Positions 33,201-46,400 of a stretch of DNA of 64,000 nucleotides are shown here, piece by piece. The notes under the pieces were generated by a model that made no database searches, was not told the DNA's origin, and saw nothing but the letters and a program-made list of their open reading frames with translations. The stretch's first letter is position 1, and each line of letters starts with the position of its first letter. This DNA comes from Eublepharis macularius (Eukaryota > Chordata > Lepidosauria > Squamata > Eublepharidae): contig NC_072801.1 of the NCBI RefSeq assembly GCF_028583425.1, positions 63,379,766-63,443,765 of the forward strand, in the 5' to 3' direction. The translations under genes were made by a program, and so were the position numbers.

Positions 33201-35502
33201 TAGTGTACGCCCTATGGGCAGTTAAACTTGAATAAACTTGAATGATCATTGCACTGTTTCCACCCATTTCCCTTCAGGACTTGGGAAATCCCACCTTCCA
33301 ATGGTGCTAGTACTCAATACTGGTAAGGATCACCACAACAGATCCCTGCCCAGGATCAATGTCGGCACTGTGTTTAATCAAAATTAGCATAAGATAAACA
33401 TGAATTAAGTGTTCAAAATTATTCAGAGGTATGCTACTATAGGGAGAGCGTGCCCTGAGGTAAATTTCTTACGTGCTCAAACAACTCTGCAGAAATAGGC
33501 CCAACGTTGTTGTCATCAGCTCACAGGTTTGAAAGGGGAGGGGAGACGACCAAGCGAGAGTAGCTTGCCTAGAGCCACCTAGCGAATTCACAGCAGAACT
33601 TACATCCCTGGATTCCATGGTTTACACTCATTACCAACAAGCCCTGCCAGTTCTTAAAATAAATTCAAGAAAAACTGGGCGGTCTGATGATGACAAGCCT
33701 GTTCCATCCATACCCTGGGGAAGAAATTGCCAGCTGGCACATACCTGGCTGCAGCACAGCCTAGCCTACCTTGGTTAAGGGCCCGTGCTGCGTGGCCATC
33801 GAAAGCATCAAGGAAGCCACTCAGCAGGTAGAAGAAAGATGCTGTCAAGTGGGACGTTGGCATGAAATAGAAAGCAATGAACGCGAAGATTATGCGGGCA
33901 TAACCTGCAAAGGAGAAGTGGGGGGAGACAGGGTCCTTGAATCATCCGTCCCAAATTTCAGCCCTTTCTCCAATCTCAACTGATCCATTGCTTCTCCCAA
34001 AGTCTACCCTCTTGTTTTCCAGCCACAAGACCAGGGCCAGCGCATCCATAGAGGCAGGTCAAGCAGCCGCCTCGAGCGCTGAGGCGTCGGAGGGGGCGCT
34101 GGGGCCGGGGCAGCGCTGGAGGGCTGGGAAGCCACTCGGATGCTGCCCCAAATGCCTGCCTTGCTTGGCCCGCAGCTGCTGCAGCCTCCCAGCCCTCCCG
34201 TTCAGGTGCCCCGTGATCCCAGCTGGGCGCAGCAGGCGGCCGGGGCGGTGCGTGGAGCAACTGAGTGGGACGGCTGGGAGGACGCATGCACGCCATCCCA
34301 GCTGCCTGCCACGTGATGTCATCACGCAGTCCAGGTGTGCGCATGTGCAGGCAACAACCGTCCTGAAACTGCCCCCCAGCCTCAGGCGCCAGAAAACCTG
34401 GCACCGGGCCTGCACAAGACACACGGTATTCAAACTGTGGCTTGTAATTCTATGTTCCGTGTATGGTGCTGAAGAAATGGGGAATTGTATTCCTCATCAA
34501 GGCTGCCCCCAGACTCGCCCACAAACCCAGCCCAAATATCATACGGAAACAGACGGCATGACCTGCTTTTCATTATGCTTCAGGGCCCCTGGGACTTTGT
34601 ACACCTCCCTCTTCCTCTCAGTGCCTTTCCTTTTCCTTATGGGATGGAAAGCAGCAGCAAAAGTGGGCAGGCCAGCTCTGATCAGAGAGACGGGTGGCCC
34701 AGCACTCCTCTCCATCTTTGCTACCGCCTTTCAGCTGCAGTTGCGGGTCAAGAAATGGGCAGAACAGGATCAGGTCAGCATAAGAGAAAGACAAAGAAGC
34801 AGATCCAAGCAACAGGCTGTAAAATAGGGTTGCCCGCTCTGAGATGGGGAATACCTGGAGATTTGGGGAGGAGGGCAGCTTGGAGAATTTCTGGAGATTT
34901 GGGGGATGGAGCCTGGAGAGGGCAGGGACCTCACTAGGGCACAATGCCAGAGTCCACAGACGGATCACTGTTGCCTGGAGATCAGTTGTAATTCCAGGAA
35001 CTCTCCAGCCACCATCTGCCGGTTATCCGCCCTATTAAAAGCACTCCTGTGGTTCAGACCAAAGACCTGCCTCAGCCAAGGAACGGGCTGGGCCAGGCCG
35101 AGGGAGCCGACGAGTGAGGCGCGCAGGCAACAAGCGGCTCTTCTCGTTCCTCTGGGGTTTGGAGGATCCCCGTTGCAGAAGCAGCACATTAACACCAGCC
35201 CCCAAATGCAATCAGAGAAAAACCTGCATTTTTAATTGACGTTCTTTATAGTCTGCCTTTCTCGCGGAGACTCAAGGCGGATCACACAGCGCGAGTCAAT
35301 ACAATCAATGGCCGGGACATACAACAGGGCAGGGATGATGTATGATACAGTTCAACTTTGGTCTAAGGGATTTTTAAAAATGTAATCAGACAATTTTGGA
35401 AATGCAGGCCTTGCTTCGAGACCTCCCCCAGCCAAGCACTCCCCGCCCCCATTACCTACCGATGAGGTTGGGCACGAAGAGGAAAATGTTCTCTTGTTTC
35501 AT
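30294..35502 (-). CDS. CDIPT: CDIPT, CDP-diacylglycerol--inositol 3-phosphatidyltransferase
   Basis: CDIPT makes phosphatidylinositol from CDP-diacylglycerol and myo-inositol in the ER membrane. Six coding exons on the minus strand: 35502-35460 (ATG 35502-35500; MKQENIFLFVPNLIG), 33904-33770, 32932-32779, 32017-31936, 30636-30555, 30436-30294 (TAG 30296-30294). All junctions are GT/AG and phases agree, giving 212 aa (human 213). The CDP-alcohol phosphatidyltransferase signature D-G-x2-A-R-x8-G-x3-D-x3-D is complete and spans the second and third exons (DGHAARALNQG / TRFGAMLDMLTD). Further landmarks are SMSLDVASHWLHLH, GNWILRIYYNSR and CAGNELFYCMLYLL. The C-terminus ends NMAALDAAERSKRK, a basic ER-type tail. 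The segment after GEGP differs from mammals. No defect is visible. Confidence 0.97.
32330..32520. mobile_element. Old MIR-like SINE remnant in CDIPT intron
   Basis: Contains accctggaaggtagggcagta, cattgcagatggaagcaggctgaagttaagcc and gaatttgagccagggacta. This matches the order of the conserved core of MIR/CORE-SINE elements. Highly diverged. Confidence 0.45.
34031..34412. repeat. GC-rich interspersed element in CDIPT intron 1
   Basis: A CG-rich island (agaggcaggtcaagcagccg, gaggcgtcggagggggcgct) stands out from its surroundings inside intron 1, about 1 kb from the CDIPT start. It looks like a repeat seen in other reptile sequence rather than a promoter. A 296-codon open frame across it is due to composition. 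Confidence 0.4.
34826..35010 (-). mobile_element. MITE-like AGGGTTGCCA element with internal duplication
   Basis: Reverse-orientation copy beginning agggttgcccgctctgagat. The tggagatttgggg block appears twice (about 34857 and 34892), showing a small tandem duplication. The distal end is missing. Confidence 0.6.
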
Positions 35503-36300
35503 CCTGGGGGCCGCGTTGAGATCCGCGCCGTCCTGCAAACCGTGCCCAGCCCCAGAGTCCAAGGCAAGATTTAGAGCGCGCAACTGCCTCGCCTACAACA
35601 CACACCCTTCCCAAGAGCCCTGCCTTCCAGCTGCTTTTACTCTAATGCACCCACAACCCTCGCCTCGCCCTCCAGGAGTCCGGGCTCTCCTCGCTGTCTT
35701 TCCCCCCCCAATGCACCAGCTTCGGTCCGCTTTCTGCAATCTTCAGCGGCTCTTATACAGGTTGGAAGCGGGAGACCTCGGCTGTCACTTTAAAAGCCCT
35801 TATGATTCACCGCTCTCTGCTAGTTTGGACTGTACCAGAAGAAACAAAAAAGGGGGGGCTACTTTAAAAATATATTAAAATTTAAAAGCTTAGAGAAGAG
35901 AATGCCACCACAAAGCGCCCATTGTTTCCCCCTACTCTTTTCCTACGCGCAGAATGTTACACGCCGCCACCTCCCCCAGCAGCCATTTCCGGAAATACAT
36001 TTCCACCCCTGCCTTCTGATTTGGTTTAGCCCAACCACAGAGGAGAAATAGACTTCAGACTAGAGAGGTTACTCCTCCCCTCCCCTCTTCATTTTCTTAT
36101 CCCTGGAAGTTAACTTGCTCATAGAGTTCTCGGAGGACTGGCGATAGACAGGCCCCACTTGTCGGAAGCGCTGAAGCCCAAAGGATGGCAGCCGTTTTGG
36201 ACCCGCCTCTACTCGTATTAACCAGGCGGAGGAATCCGTTTAGCCAATTGGAAACTATGGGAGGAGGAAGGAAATGACATTTCCCATATGAAAGGGTGGC
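35503..36300 (-). promoter_or_regulatory. CDIPT: CDIPT 5' UTR and promoter region
   Basis: Sequence upstream of the CDIPT start is moderately CG-containing. It includes a palindromic ETS-type site TTTCCGGAAA at 35986-35995 next to AGCCAT, the sort of motif found at housekeeping promoters. No TATA box is clear. The exact start site cannot be read. Confidence 0.35.
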
Positions 36301-36355
36301 GGATCCCGGTCATAGAGTACCTTTGACACTGTTATGTGGATATGTTTGTGGCAGT

Positions 36356-36572
36356 TAGGGATGCCATTCTCCAGGTGGGGGCCTCGCGATCGCCTGGAAT
36401 ATCAATTCATCGCTGGCTGACAGAGGTCAGTTCCCCTGGGGAAAATGGCTGCTTTGGAGGGTGAACTCCATGGCATTATACCCTGCTTTAGTCCCTTCCC
36501 TCCTTTGCTTTCTTCAGGCCCCCTCAATAAATCTTCAGGAATTTTCCGGTCTGGATTTGGCAACCTTAATGG
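36356..36572 (+). mobile_element. MITE-like AGGGTTGCCA element
   Basis: Forward copy from agggatgccattctccaggt to ggatttggcaacctt. The flanks show tggcagtt on the left and tggcagta on the right, a near-perfect 8-bp duplication as in the copy at 19645. Confidence 0.65.
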
Positions 36573-36599
36573 CAGTATTACTATGATGATAGGAAACGC

Positions 36600-39500
36600 T
36601 CATCATGGCTAAACAGTAAAGCATGTGCATTGTGCGCAGAAAGTTCACTCCTTAACAATCTTTCAAAGCACCTCTTGGTAAAGCTTTTTTGCCCCTGGAA
36701 CATTGGAGGATCCATGTTCACAAGTTACAATGAACACATGTACAGTTTGTATACAGTGTACACCTGATTTTTTCTTTATATATGTGTTGCGTTGAGTAAT
36801 TCTCATTTTATATTCAATGCATGTGTGCTTGAAACCCTACATTTATCCAGATGTTGGTCCCCCGTTTCATTTGTGAAATGAATGGATGTTTGCTCATTCT
36901 TACAAATACATGTATGCATGTACATGCAAGATGTGTGTTCCCTGTAACGTGTGAACAAAGCTACTGTTCATGTTAATTGGAGCAGATGGCCCACCTAACT
37001 CAGTGGAAGACAGCTTTCTGGAGGATGTTGCAACCTAATGAAATTGCTACATTACATTTACCAAGAGGATGGCTACCATTCATAACATCTGGAGAGTTAA
37101 CATAAAAAAGTTTAGCTTTAAGAGCGGGCAATCATTTTTTGCAAAATTAAGGTTTTGGTTTTTTTTAAACCCATGTTTCATTTGCAAACACTATGAAATT
37201 CACAATATTATTGGAATCAAAATAATTTTTCTCTCTTTTTAAAAAATGAATAGAGATGGAATTTCCTACATCTATTTTTGCTGGCAGCGCTGGTATAATG
37301 GCGATGAGGTACTAACTAGTAAAATATCTCAACCTCTAATTTCCTTTTAAGCGTTTTGCTTTAGTGAAGTAATGATGGCCAAGCAAGTGATTAAATACAT
37401 TTTACTATGTTGTCTTGGTCTCTCAACATGATCATATATAGAAGCTTTTTTAAAAAAACACACAATCCAGTGAAACTTTTAGGCTGGGAGAGATGGTGAC
37501 CCAGTGAACTTCATGTCTGAACAGGGATTTGAACCTATACCTTTCCAGTCCAACTATTTTCATTACACCACATAGATCACAGCTGATTTTTATTGCTTAG
37601 AAATCATTATGATTTAGAAAGGTCCCTGTAATACCAGGAAACAGCAAGGTAATATTATTATATGTTACTATTTTGCACATTCTATTGGGGTACTAAGAGA
37701 GCAAGGATTGTGTAGGAGGGAGAATTCCACCAAGTGTGGTAGGCGAAACAAGAAAGTAAGGCTGAATTTGCCTTAGCTCTGCAGGAGCCCACTAAAGGGT
37801 CTGAATTTTGACAAACATACACTCATACCCCTTACCGGGGGAAACATATTGGACTAAGACAATTGAGAATGGAGAAATCGGTACTCCTTTATTTCAATTA
37901 AATGACCCAGGCAGCAGATGTACTGTCATTTTGTGTTGCTGCCTTCTCATCAACAGACACTCTGGCTATATGTCATTTGACTAATATATGCAAAAGAGCA
38001 ATGGCCTGGGTATTTTTGGTTTGTTTAATTTTAATTTTATGGAAATGTTTTGGAAGAGGTGGCAACTTTAGCTGCTTGAATGGTTCTTCCAGACCATCAT
38101 GGACAGGAGTTGACCCCTTGGCAATAGTACTTCTTAACCCAGCTCCAACAGTTCCCTTGGAACTAATTATGCAGGGATGTTTACAGCGCAATCCTGGGGT
38201 AGGGGGGCGGGGAGTGTGACTCGGAGCCGATTGGATGCTACACCTGTGACTCTCCAATATATGCTTGATGTGTCAGTGCAGCATTCTGGCCACTAGCACA
38301 GCCCTGCCCCAGCCACATGTTGGCAGATCATCAGTGAAACCTGCTGCACTAGTGAGAGAAGAGTCAGACCAGGGGAGACATAGTGGAAGTTACTTGACTC
38401 CTTAAGCTGCTTCAGCCTGGTAACATTCCCTAGAAATGATAAAAAGTTATCCCATCAAAAATTATACTGACCTACTGGAACCAAGGCTGCACCAAGCCAG
38501 CCAAACTCACAACCCTGGCTAAGCAGTCATGTGAGCCACAAAGGAAAGTAGGCCCAAACACAGTCCAGAACACCATTATGATGACGCTTGGGAAGCTGCA
38601 GCAGGGGACCCTGGGGCAGGCAGCAGCACAACGCCACACGTGCACATTTTTTAGGCTAGCTGTCATGGGCGTGATACCCATGATCTTCCAAGGAAACCAC
38701 TCTCTGAAGGTGGCAGTTGCATTGCTGCCCCAAGGAACTGCCCTTCACCTAGGCCTGGCCCCACCCTAACCAAGTCCATCCCCAATGTTCACATCCGTGC
38801 ATCCCCCCCCCCAGAACCTCCATCAGCCGCCCCTCCAGGTACCTGTCTGCCACTCTTGATGCCAGACACCCAGTGGCCCTGAGACCCCTGTGCGTGTAGC
38901 CACACCTCTCCAGCAGATACCACCAACTACGTGGAGGATGACTGGAGTACTAGATAAACCCCAGGCATGGAGGCCTCACCAGGCCAAACTGCAGGACTCT
39001 GCTGCTCTGGGATGCCTCGAGCAGACAGGGGTTAGCTGCCAGCTGAGCATTTCCACCACCACACTTCTATGCGATCTGTTTCCTCTACAGGTGGCAATAT
39101 TCCATCCACCTGCTGCTGGATGCAGGAACCATCCAGGGCAGCTCCATGATGCCCCCCCTCCCCGGAAGCCCCTCCCGGCCAGGCCCCAGCTCTTTGCCCA
39201 CACCTCATGGTCCCAGTTCCCCCAGAGCTGCCTCAAGGAGATGGTGGTGGCCTGGGCCATGCTTCCGTGAGTACCAGATATACACATGCATTATGAACCA
39301 ATAAACGTTACTCAGAACACAACATAACAAAGAGTGTACTATGACATAGAGGTACAACCGTAAAAGAGGGGGGAAGACTAAAAGTTAATATAGTCCTTGG
39401 CCACATGGGCACCAGCCATCGGGTAGGCCATTGTGGCTACAGAACTCCCTGCCTGGCAATACACTTTGTGCACTGTGGAGTTCCTGGGCCAGTCCTGGGT

Positions 39501-40472
39501 GCTGCGGCTGCAGTGATTCCCCAGGGGAGTGTCGAACTCAGAACCAGTTCCAGGCCCCTGGGCACAGGCCCCGTGGCCAGCACAGTGCATCCTGCACGCT
39601 TTCTTCCAAGTGGGCAGAGATCAAGGGGGAGTGGCTGGAGACCCGCCACAAGTGGAGGGATGCTGTGTCCCCGGGTAAGCCATGCTTGGAGGGGCTGGCA
39701 GGGACTCTGGGGGTGGCTGCTAGGCACCTGGAGCACCTTGTGGTGCTCACTAGGAATGTGGAAGGCAGGCAGTCATGCGCGGAGTTGCTTCCGGGGGAAC
39801 CTGTGGGCAGCGATCCATGGTCTTGCGCCAGCCCCTGCTCCTGCAGCCCTCCTCCTACTCTGCCAGCAGTGAGAATGGCCTGAGACGAGCCTTGGCATGG
39901 CAGCCATACTCCTGGGCACCCGTGCCTGGCCCTATTTCCTTTTGGCTGTCCCCAAGCCACTTGCAGTGCGGTTGCCCCTTTACATGACATGGAGCGTACT
40001 CCTGAGTGGCCCTGATTCAGATCACTCTTGCATTGTGGGGTGGAGGGATCCCTCCCTTTTCCCCACGGCTGCCCCGGTTCTGTCTGGCTGGAATCGGTGC
40101 CTTTCAGGCCCTGTGATGGGGTTTTTCCCCCTGTCCAACACAGCCTTGCTGTTGCACCCCTGCGATGCCCTGTGCTGGGGATGCTAAGGTGGTTGCGGCC
40201 CAGACAGCCCTCCTACAAAGTTCTCATCCGACCCTGGGCCTGTGCTGGAACCCTTTAGGGAAAAGATTGGGGGTGCTGTTGTTGAGCCAATGGCCAGCCG
40301 CCTGCACCCTGGCAGCCCTCAGGATTGCGCTGTTAATCGGTGAGAGATGCTTAACCCTTCGCCCTGCCCGGCCATCCGGGTCTTGGCAGGGGAGGGCAAG
40401 AGGAATGGGGTTTAAGCCATGTCTTTATTATGGTTTCTGTGAATACATGGGGGGGCTGGGGGAAGAGTCAGG
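36600..40472. other. Intergenic, CDIPT to the unrecognised gene
   Basis: 36.6-38.2 kb is AT-rich with a SINE fragment near 37490-37590. 38.2-40.4 kb is GC-richer with several medium open frames on both strands, none recognisable. One + frame at about 39600-39670 (KWAEIKGEWLETRHKWRD) is weakly reminiscent of a Myb/SANT-like transposon domain, but this is not firm. Confidence 0.4.
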
Positions 40473-43400
40473 TTATCCAGTGTCCTTAGCCGAGTTCTCC
40501 GACTGGTCAGTGTCGCTGTCCGAATTCCCCCGCTGAGGCTGATCCTTGCGTCGGGTCACTTTACTCAGGAACTTGCCTGACCCACCCTGGCGGGAGGGGC
40601 AGCAGATCAGGGGCTGTAGTGTAGGGAGGGGAGGAAATGAGAAGCAATGCACAGGTCCAAAGCCCCCAACTTTGATGCTGAAACCTGTTCTGTCTCCTGT
40701 TTAGTGCTGTCACTGGTTTTCTAACAGAGAACGTGGAGGTTTATGGAGCCCTAGGTGCAAATAGGGATGGAGCAGTTAAGCCAGGTTGCAGGAAGTGTGA
40801 TGTGTAGGATTGCCATATCTCAGGGGGAGGCACAAATGGCTATTGCTCTTTTACATACATTCACTTATTGAGTTCATTTACTTCATTTATACCCCACTTT
40901 TCTCCCCAATGGGAATCCAAAGTGTCTTACAACATTCTTCCCTCCTCCATTTTATCCTCCGAACAACCTTGTGAAGTAGGTTAGGCTGAGTGTGTGACTG
41001 GTCCAAGGTCACCCAATGCACTACCAGGGCAGAGTGGAGATTCAGACCTGGGTCTCTCAGGTACTAGTCTAGCACTCTTCATTTTAAAAATGTGGAGCGC
41101 AAACTCCATCCCATAGCTCATGGAAATATAAAATGGATGAATTGGATGATAGCCCTTAAGCCTGTGAAAACAAATAGAGCAGAAGCCTGTGATGAAAAGA
41201 TGACCTCAGGAATGGTATTGTGAAAACCCACCCTCCTGTCTTCCTTTCTCTGCCTGCCAGTGGTGGTTTGATGTATTTTATGCATGTTTTGGCGTGTACA
41301 CAAGGTTTCTGTGCCTTTAATAATTGCCTAGATGATGACATGGCTTGGTGAGACACAAAAAGCTGCACCTTCTGGAATTCCTTCTTCTACACAGGGCTTT
41401 TTTTCAGCTGGAACGCGGTGGAATAGAGTTCCGGCACCTCTTGAAAATGGTCACATGGCTGGTGGCCTCGCCCCCTGATCTCCAGACAGGGGGGAGTTTA
41501 GACCACTCTCTGTGCTGCACGGCACGGAGGGCAATCTAAACTCCCCTCTGTCTGGAGATCAGGGGGGGCGGGGCCACCGACCATGTGACCATTTTCACCG
41601 AGGGCAATTTAAACTTTAAAAAACTCCCCCCTTGTTCCAGCTGACCCAAAGCAATGTCATTGTGCTGTCCTGAGTTCCACCACTGAGTTCCACCACCTCT
41701 TTTCCCAGAAAAAAGTCCTGCTTCTACATATTTATGCAAGGTGAGAGCCACCATGCTGGAGGGGACAGGGCACTGGGCAGACACACAATTCAAAACCTCC
41801 CTTCAAGACATGAAGCTTTCTGGGTGACCTTGAGCCAGTAGCCCTCTTTCAACTTATCCTACCTTGTAGGGCTGTTGTGAAGACAAAAATGGGGGGAAAT
41901 CCCGCACTGCCATAAATTTCTTGGAGGAAGGTAATTTTATGCAGTAATTAAAAATAAATTATTACAAGAATCTGGTCTTCCTTATCATTGGGTCACCCTA
42001 TCTCCAGTACTCATCGCCAGGAAAAGGGTCATATTTCTGCTCCAAAGTCACCCGTGATCAAGGAAGGTGACATTTTGCACCTTGCTTAATCTGTATGAGT
42101 TTTCTTCCTGCTTCTGCTAATCCCAGAGAGGGGCAAAGAGCTATATGAGGCATAAAGACTGATCCCCAGAATGTCTGCCAGGCTTCAGAGATTTCATGAT
42201 GCATTTCCTCCTGGCTTTCAAGGGATTCTTGAGACCTGCTGGATTCTGCATTCTGCAATTTGCTTGCTTAGTTGCAGAATGAGCACAATCCTCATTCCAC
42301 TTGCCTGGAGTGGAAAATGATAGACCCTGTCTGTGGCTGGGACTCCATCCTCCTTCTGCCTTGCAGATTCCATCTCTCTCTGTTGTCTGCCCCCTCCTTG
42401 ATGGCTTATAAAGGCAGAAGTCAACCTGTAAGAGTTTCCCGTCATTTCATCCCCATGCCAAGGACAGCTGTCTCGGTTGATTTGTGCCTGTTAGCATGCA
42501 CAACCACCACAACCCTCTCCCGACTGCCTCTCCTGCCATTTCCTCTCCAGTTTCCTATGCCTGGCAGATCAGTACCTGAATGGTATTGAGGTCCTCCTCG
42601 GACACCAGTGGGGAAAGTCCCTCCATGCCAGCTGAGGGGGACCGCCGGGGTGAACGGCGACGCTGAGTCATATATGTGCCCCCCATCTGATCTTCTAGAA
42701 GTACTGTCTCCACCTGGTAAAAGGAAAGAAGGAATAGGCCTGGGGAACTTTGGAAGATATTGAAGGGGTTATAAAAACAGCTGCCCTGATCCAGATAGCC
42801 AAGGCAAGCCAATCTTGTCAGATTTCAGACGCTAAGCAGGATTGGCCTTGGTTAATTATTGGATGGGAGACCTGCAAAGAAGACTAGTGTTGCTATGCAG
42901 AGGAAGACAACGGTAAACCACTTTTGTCAGTCTCTTGACAAACCCTCCTACATAGGAGTGGCTAAAGGCAACAGCATATCCTACTTTTAATGCCACGTCT
43001 CAGCATTCAGCCATACTAACCATGACTGTCATATGACTAAGCAAAGCATACCATGCCATACCAGTGCTAAGTACCATGGAACTAAGTGTGCATAGGACTG
43101 CAACTTTAGTTGAATGACTGCGAGAGTTATTGATGGATTAAACAATTCCATCTGTACAAATTGCATGTGAGAAAAAGCAACAGTTTGAAAAAAAAGGACA
43201 CTTTAGGTGGTGCCTATGCATGTCTCAGCAGGCACTATCTTAGTACGGGAATGCCTCTTCTATGTCTTGTCATCTGGGGCTTTCATCAGTACTTGCATTA
43301 AAAATAATTTGAATGTTTAAAAATTTTCTGTTTTTCCCCTCTTTCTTTCGTCTGTAATCTGTCTTTAGTCCCAGTGTGAAAGGTGGGCTATACATAAGCT

Positions 43401-46400
43401 AAACAAACAAATAATCTGGGGCCCCCATTTGGCCAATCAAAACATTTTAACCTATTAGTCAGTAAATAGACAAATGCGCCAGCTCTAGTCATCCCAAATT
43501 CCAGAGCAGTAACTGCATTAATCTGTCGCATCATAATCAACATAGAAATATGTAGATCCTTACTTTATTTTTATTTATCTATTCACTTCATTTATATGCC
43601 ACTTTTCTCCCCGGGAGGGACCCAAAGTGGCTCACAACATTCTCCTCACCTCCGTTTCCCCCTGCGATAACCCTGTGAGGTGAGGTGGGTTAGGCTGAGC
43701 ATGTGTGACTGGTCCTAGGTCGCCCAGCCAGTCTCCATGGCAGAGCGGGGATTTGATCCTGGGTTTCCCAGATTCAGGACTTAACATTCCAACTATTAAA
43801 CTGCGCTGGCTAAGAATTGTAGCATAAGCTTTCAAGAACTGCAGCTTAAGACTCAGTTTGGTGTAGTGGTTAAGAGCATGGGACTCTGGAGAATTAATCT
43901 AATCTGTGGGGATAATAATGACATACTTTGTAAACCACTCTGAGTGGGCATTAAGTCATCCTGAAGGGCGGTATATAGATCGAATGTTGTTATTCTTACA
44001 TGCAGGGCTTTTTTTCTGGGGAAAGAGGTGGTGGAAATCAGTGGGTTGCCCTAGGAGAAAATGGTCACATGGCAGGTGGCCCCGCTCCCTGATCTCCAGA
44101 CAGAGGGGAGTTTAGATTGTCCTCCGCCTAAGCTCCCCTCTGTCTGGAGATCAGGGGGCGGGGCCACCTGCCATGTGACCATTTTCAAGAGGTTCTGCAA
44201 CTCCGTTCCCCTGCGTTCCCCCTGAAAAAAAGCCCTGCTTACATGACGTATATCCTTCATGTAGACACACACACATATATAGGTAGGATTTTAAAAAATA
44301 TTGGTTTAAGAGAAAAGCTGTTTCTTGCAAATTCACTCAAACTCCAAAAGAAGGGGGAAGTGCAGTACTCCACCATTGTCACAATATGGTATCTCTATAT
44401 ATCTACCAACTGAGGATCACTCTTTAAACCATTTACATCATACCATTCGGCTAATGGCGCCTGAGTCAGCTAGCAACAAATAAAAGAAAAAAAAGGTTGT
44501 CCTGGGAATAACTGACAAGAGGGCCTTTATGAAAGGCACTGTCCTTCTGTGCCTCTTCCTGTCCTTCTAAACATAATTGGGATAGCCATTTCTAGTACAA
44601 AGTCAGCGAGAGAAGAACCCCAGTGGGGAGAAATCACATCAGGGAAGTCTAAAGCTGGGAGGGAAAGAGAGTCAAAGAGGTTCGTTAACAGCAGGGCTTT
44701 TTTTCAGCTGGAATGCGGTGGAATGGAGTTCCAGCACCTCTTGAAAATGGTCACATGGCCGGTGGCCCCGCCCCCTGATCTCCAGACAGAGGGGAGTTTA
44801 GATCGCCCTCCGCGGTGCGGCGTGGAGGGCAATCTAAACTCCCCTTTGTTTGGAGATCAGGGAGCGGGGCCACCGGCCATGTGACCATTTTCACCAAGGG
44901 CAATTTAAACTTTAAAAAACTCCCCCCTTGTTCCAGCTGACCCAAAGTGCGGTACTGAGTTCCACCACCTCTTTTCCCAGAAAAAAAGCCCTGGTTAACA
45001 GCAAACTTTAAAAAGCTGCCAGAATCTGATGCAGCTGCTCTGGGTCTAGTGAAGGCATCCTGGCGTGCATAGAGAGGTGGATCCAACTAAGGAGGCTTCC
45101 TCCAATTTAGGTGGCTCTTCCTTTAGTGGAAGAGTCACTTAAGCTGGAGGAAAGCTTTGAGCCTGAGTCCAGAGGAAAGGTGGGGCCTAATATTTTAATA
45201 CATAAATAAATCTTACTCAAGGATAGAATAGGAGTAAGATTGCCATTCCCCCGCTGGCAGCACTTCTTGCTGCCAGGGGAGGAGGAAATGGGAGGATTAG
45301 GGGCAGCATCCTGATGCACTGATGTCACTTCCCTCACTCCCAGAAGTGACATCAACATGACACTGGGGACATTCTGGTGTTTAGGCAAAACTCTATCAAA
45401 ACCATACTGTTTTGTGTAAATACCAGAGTGTCCCTGGAGTCCCCCGCCCCCGGCAACAAGTTGATGTCACTTCTGGGTGCATGGGGAGTGATGACAGCAC
45501 GTAGCCAGCGACATAATGACATCACCAGTGCGCCTCTCTCCCCACATGACCTGGTAGGTGTACCATCTGGTTTTCAGGGGGACCTGGAATCCCTACATAG
45601 GGGTAGGATCCACCCCACTATTATACCTACCCAAAAATTAAGCATCTGACATTAGGCTCTAGTCCACAGAAGATTATGCCATGATATATTAGCTGGGAGC
45701 AACAAGATTCCTTGTTTGCTTTTGTAGTAGTAAAAGAAGCATGTCTTTGAGCTGGTGTGCCATGTTTCCTCCTCTCAATCCCATGCTAAGCTGTTATGAA
45801 CTCTCTTCACCCTGCATAACCTAGTCTGAAGGAACAGGCCTTCCAGCCCTGGTACCTCTTCTAGAAGTTAACTACCAGATTTGGGGGGGGGGAGGGGGGA
45901 CATACTTGTTTGTGGCGTGAAGGGTTTCGCCCTCGGATCTGCAGAGACCGGCTCTCCTCTTCATCTGTCACATCCTCATCCTGCTATGGGAGAAAAGAGA
46001 AGGACGGATTGATGTGGCGCCCCCACTGTGTTCCGGGACGAGAGGATCCAGTATGCCTCAGCAGGAGACTCACTGCCAAACCATGGAGCCCCTAGCCCCC
46101 TTTCCTCCCTCCGCTTCCTATATGCCTGCCCTATCCAAGTGAGCAAGCAACATCACGAGAATGGAAGGAAGGGTTGCCAACCTCGGGTGGAGATCTCCCA
46201 GAATTACAACTGATCTCCAGACTACAGAAATCAGTTTCCCCTGGAGAAAATGGCAACTTCAGAGGGTGAATTCCATGGCGTTATACCCTGATGAGGTTCC
46301 TCCCATCCCCAACCCCCCCCCAGGCACCTCCCCCCCAAATCTCCAGTTATTTCCCAACACACAGTTGGCAACCCTAAAGGACGGCAGCAACTGTTACTCA

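Noticed and set aside
33937-34827. 296-codon open frame on the plus strand
   Set aside because: Antisense to CDIPT intron 1 and crossing a GC-rich repeat; no recognisable domain.
38890-40260. Several 100-155 codon open frames on both strands
   Set aside because: Mutually overlapping, composition-driven and without recognisable domains apart from the weak Myb-like match listed as a finding.
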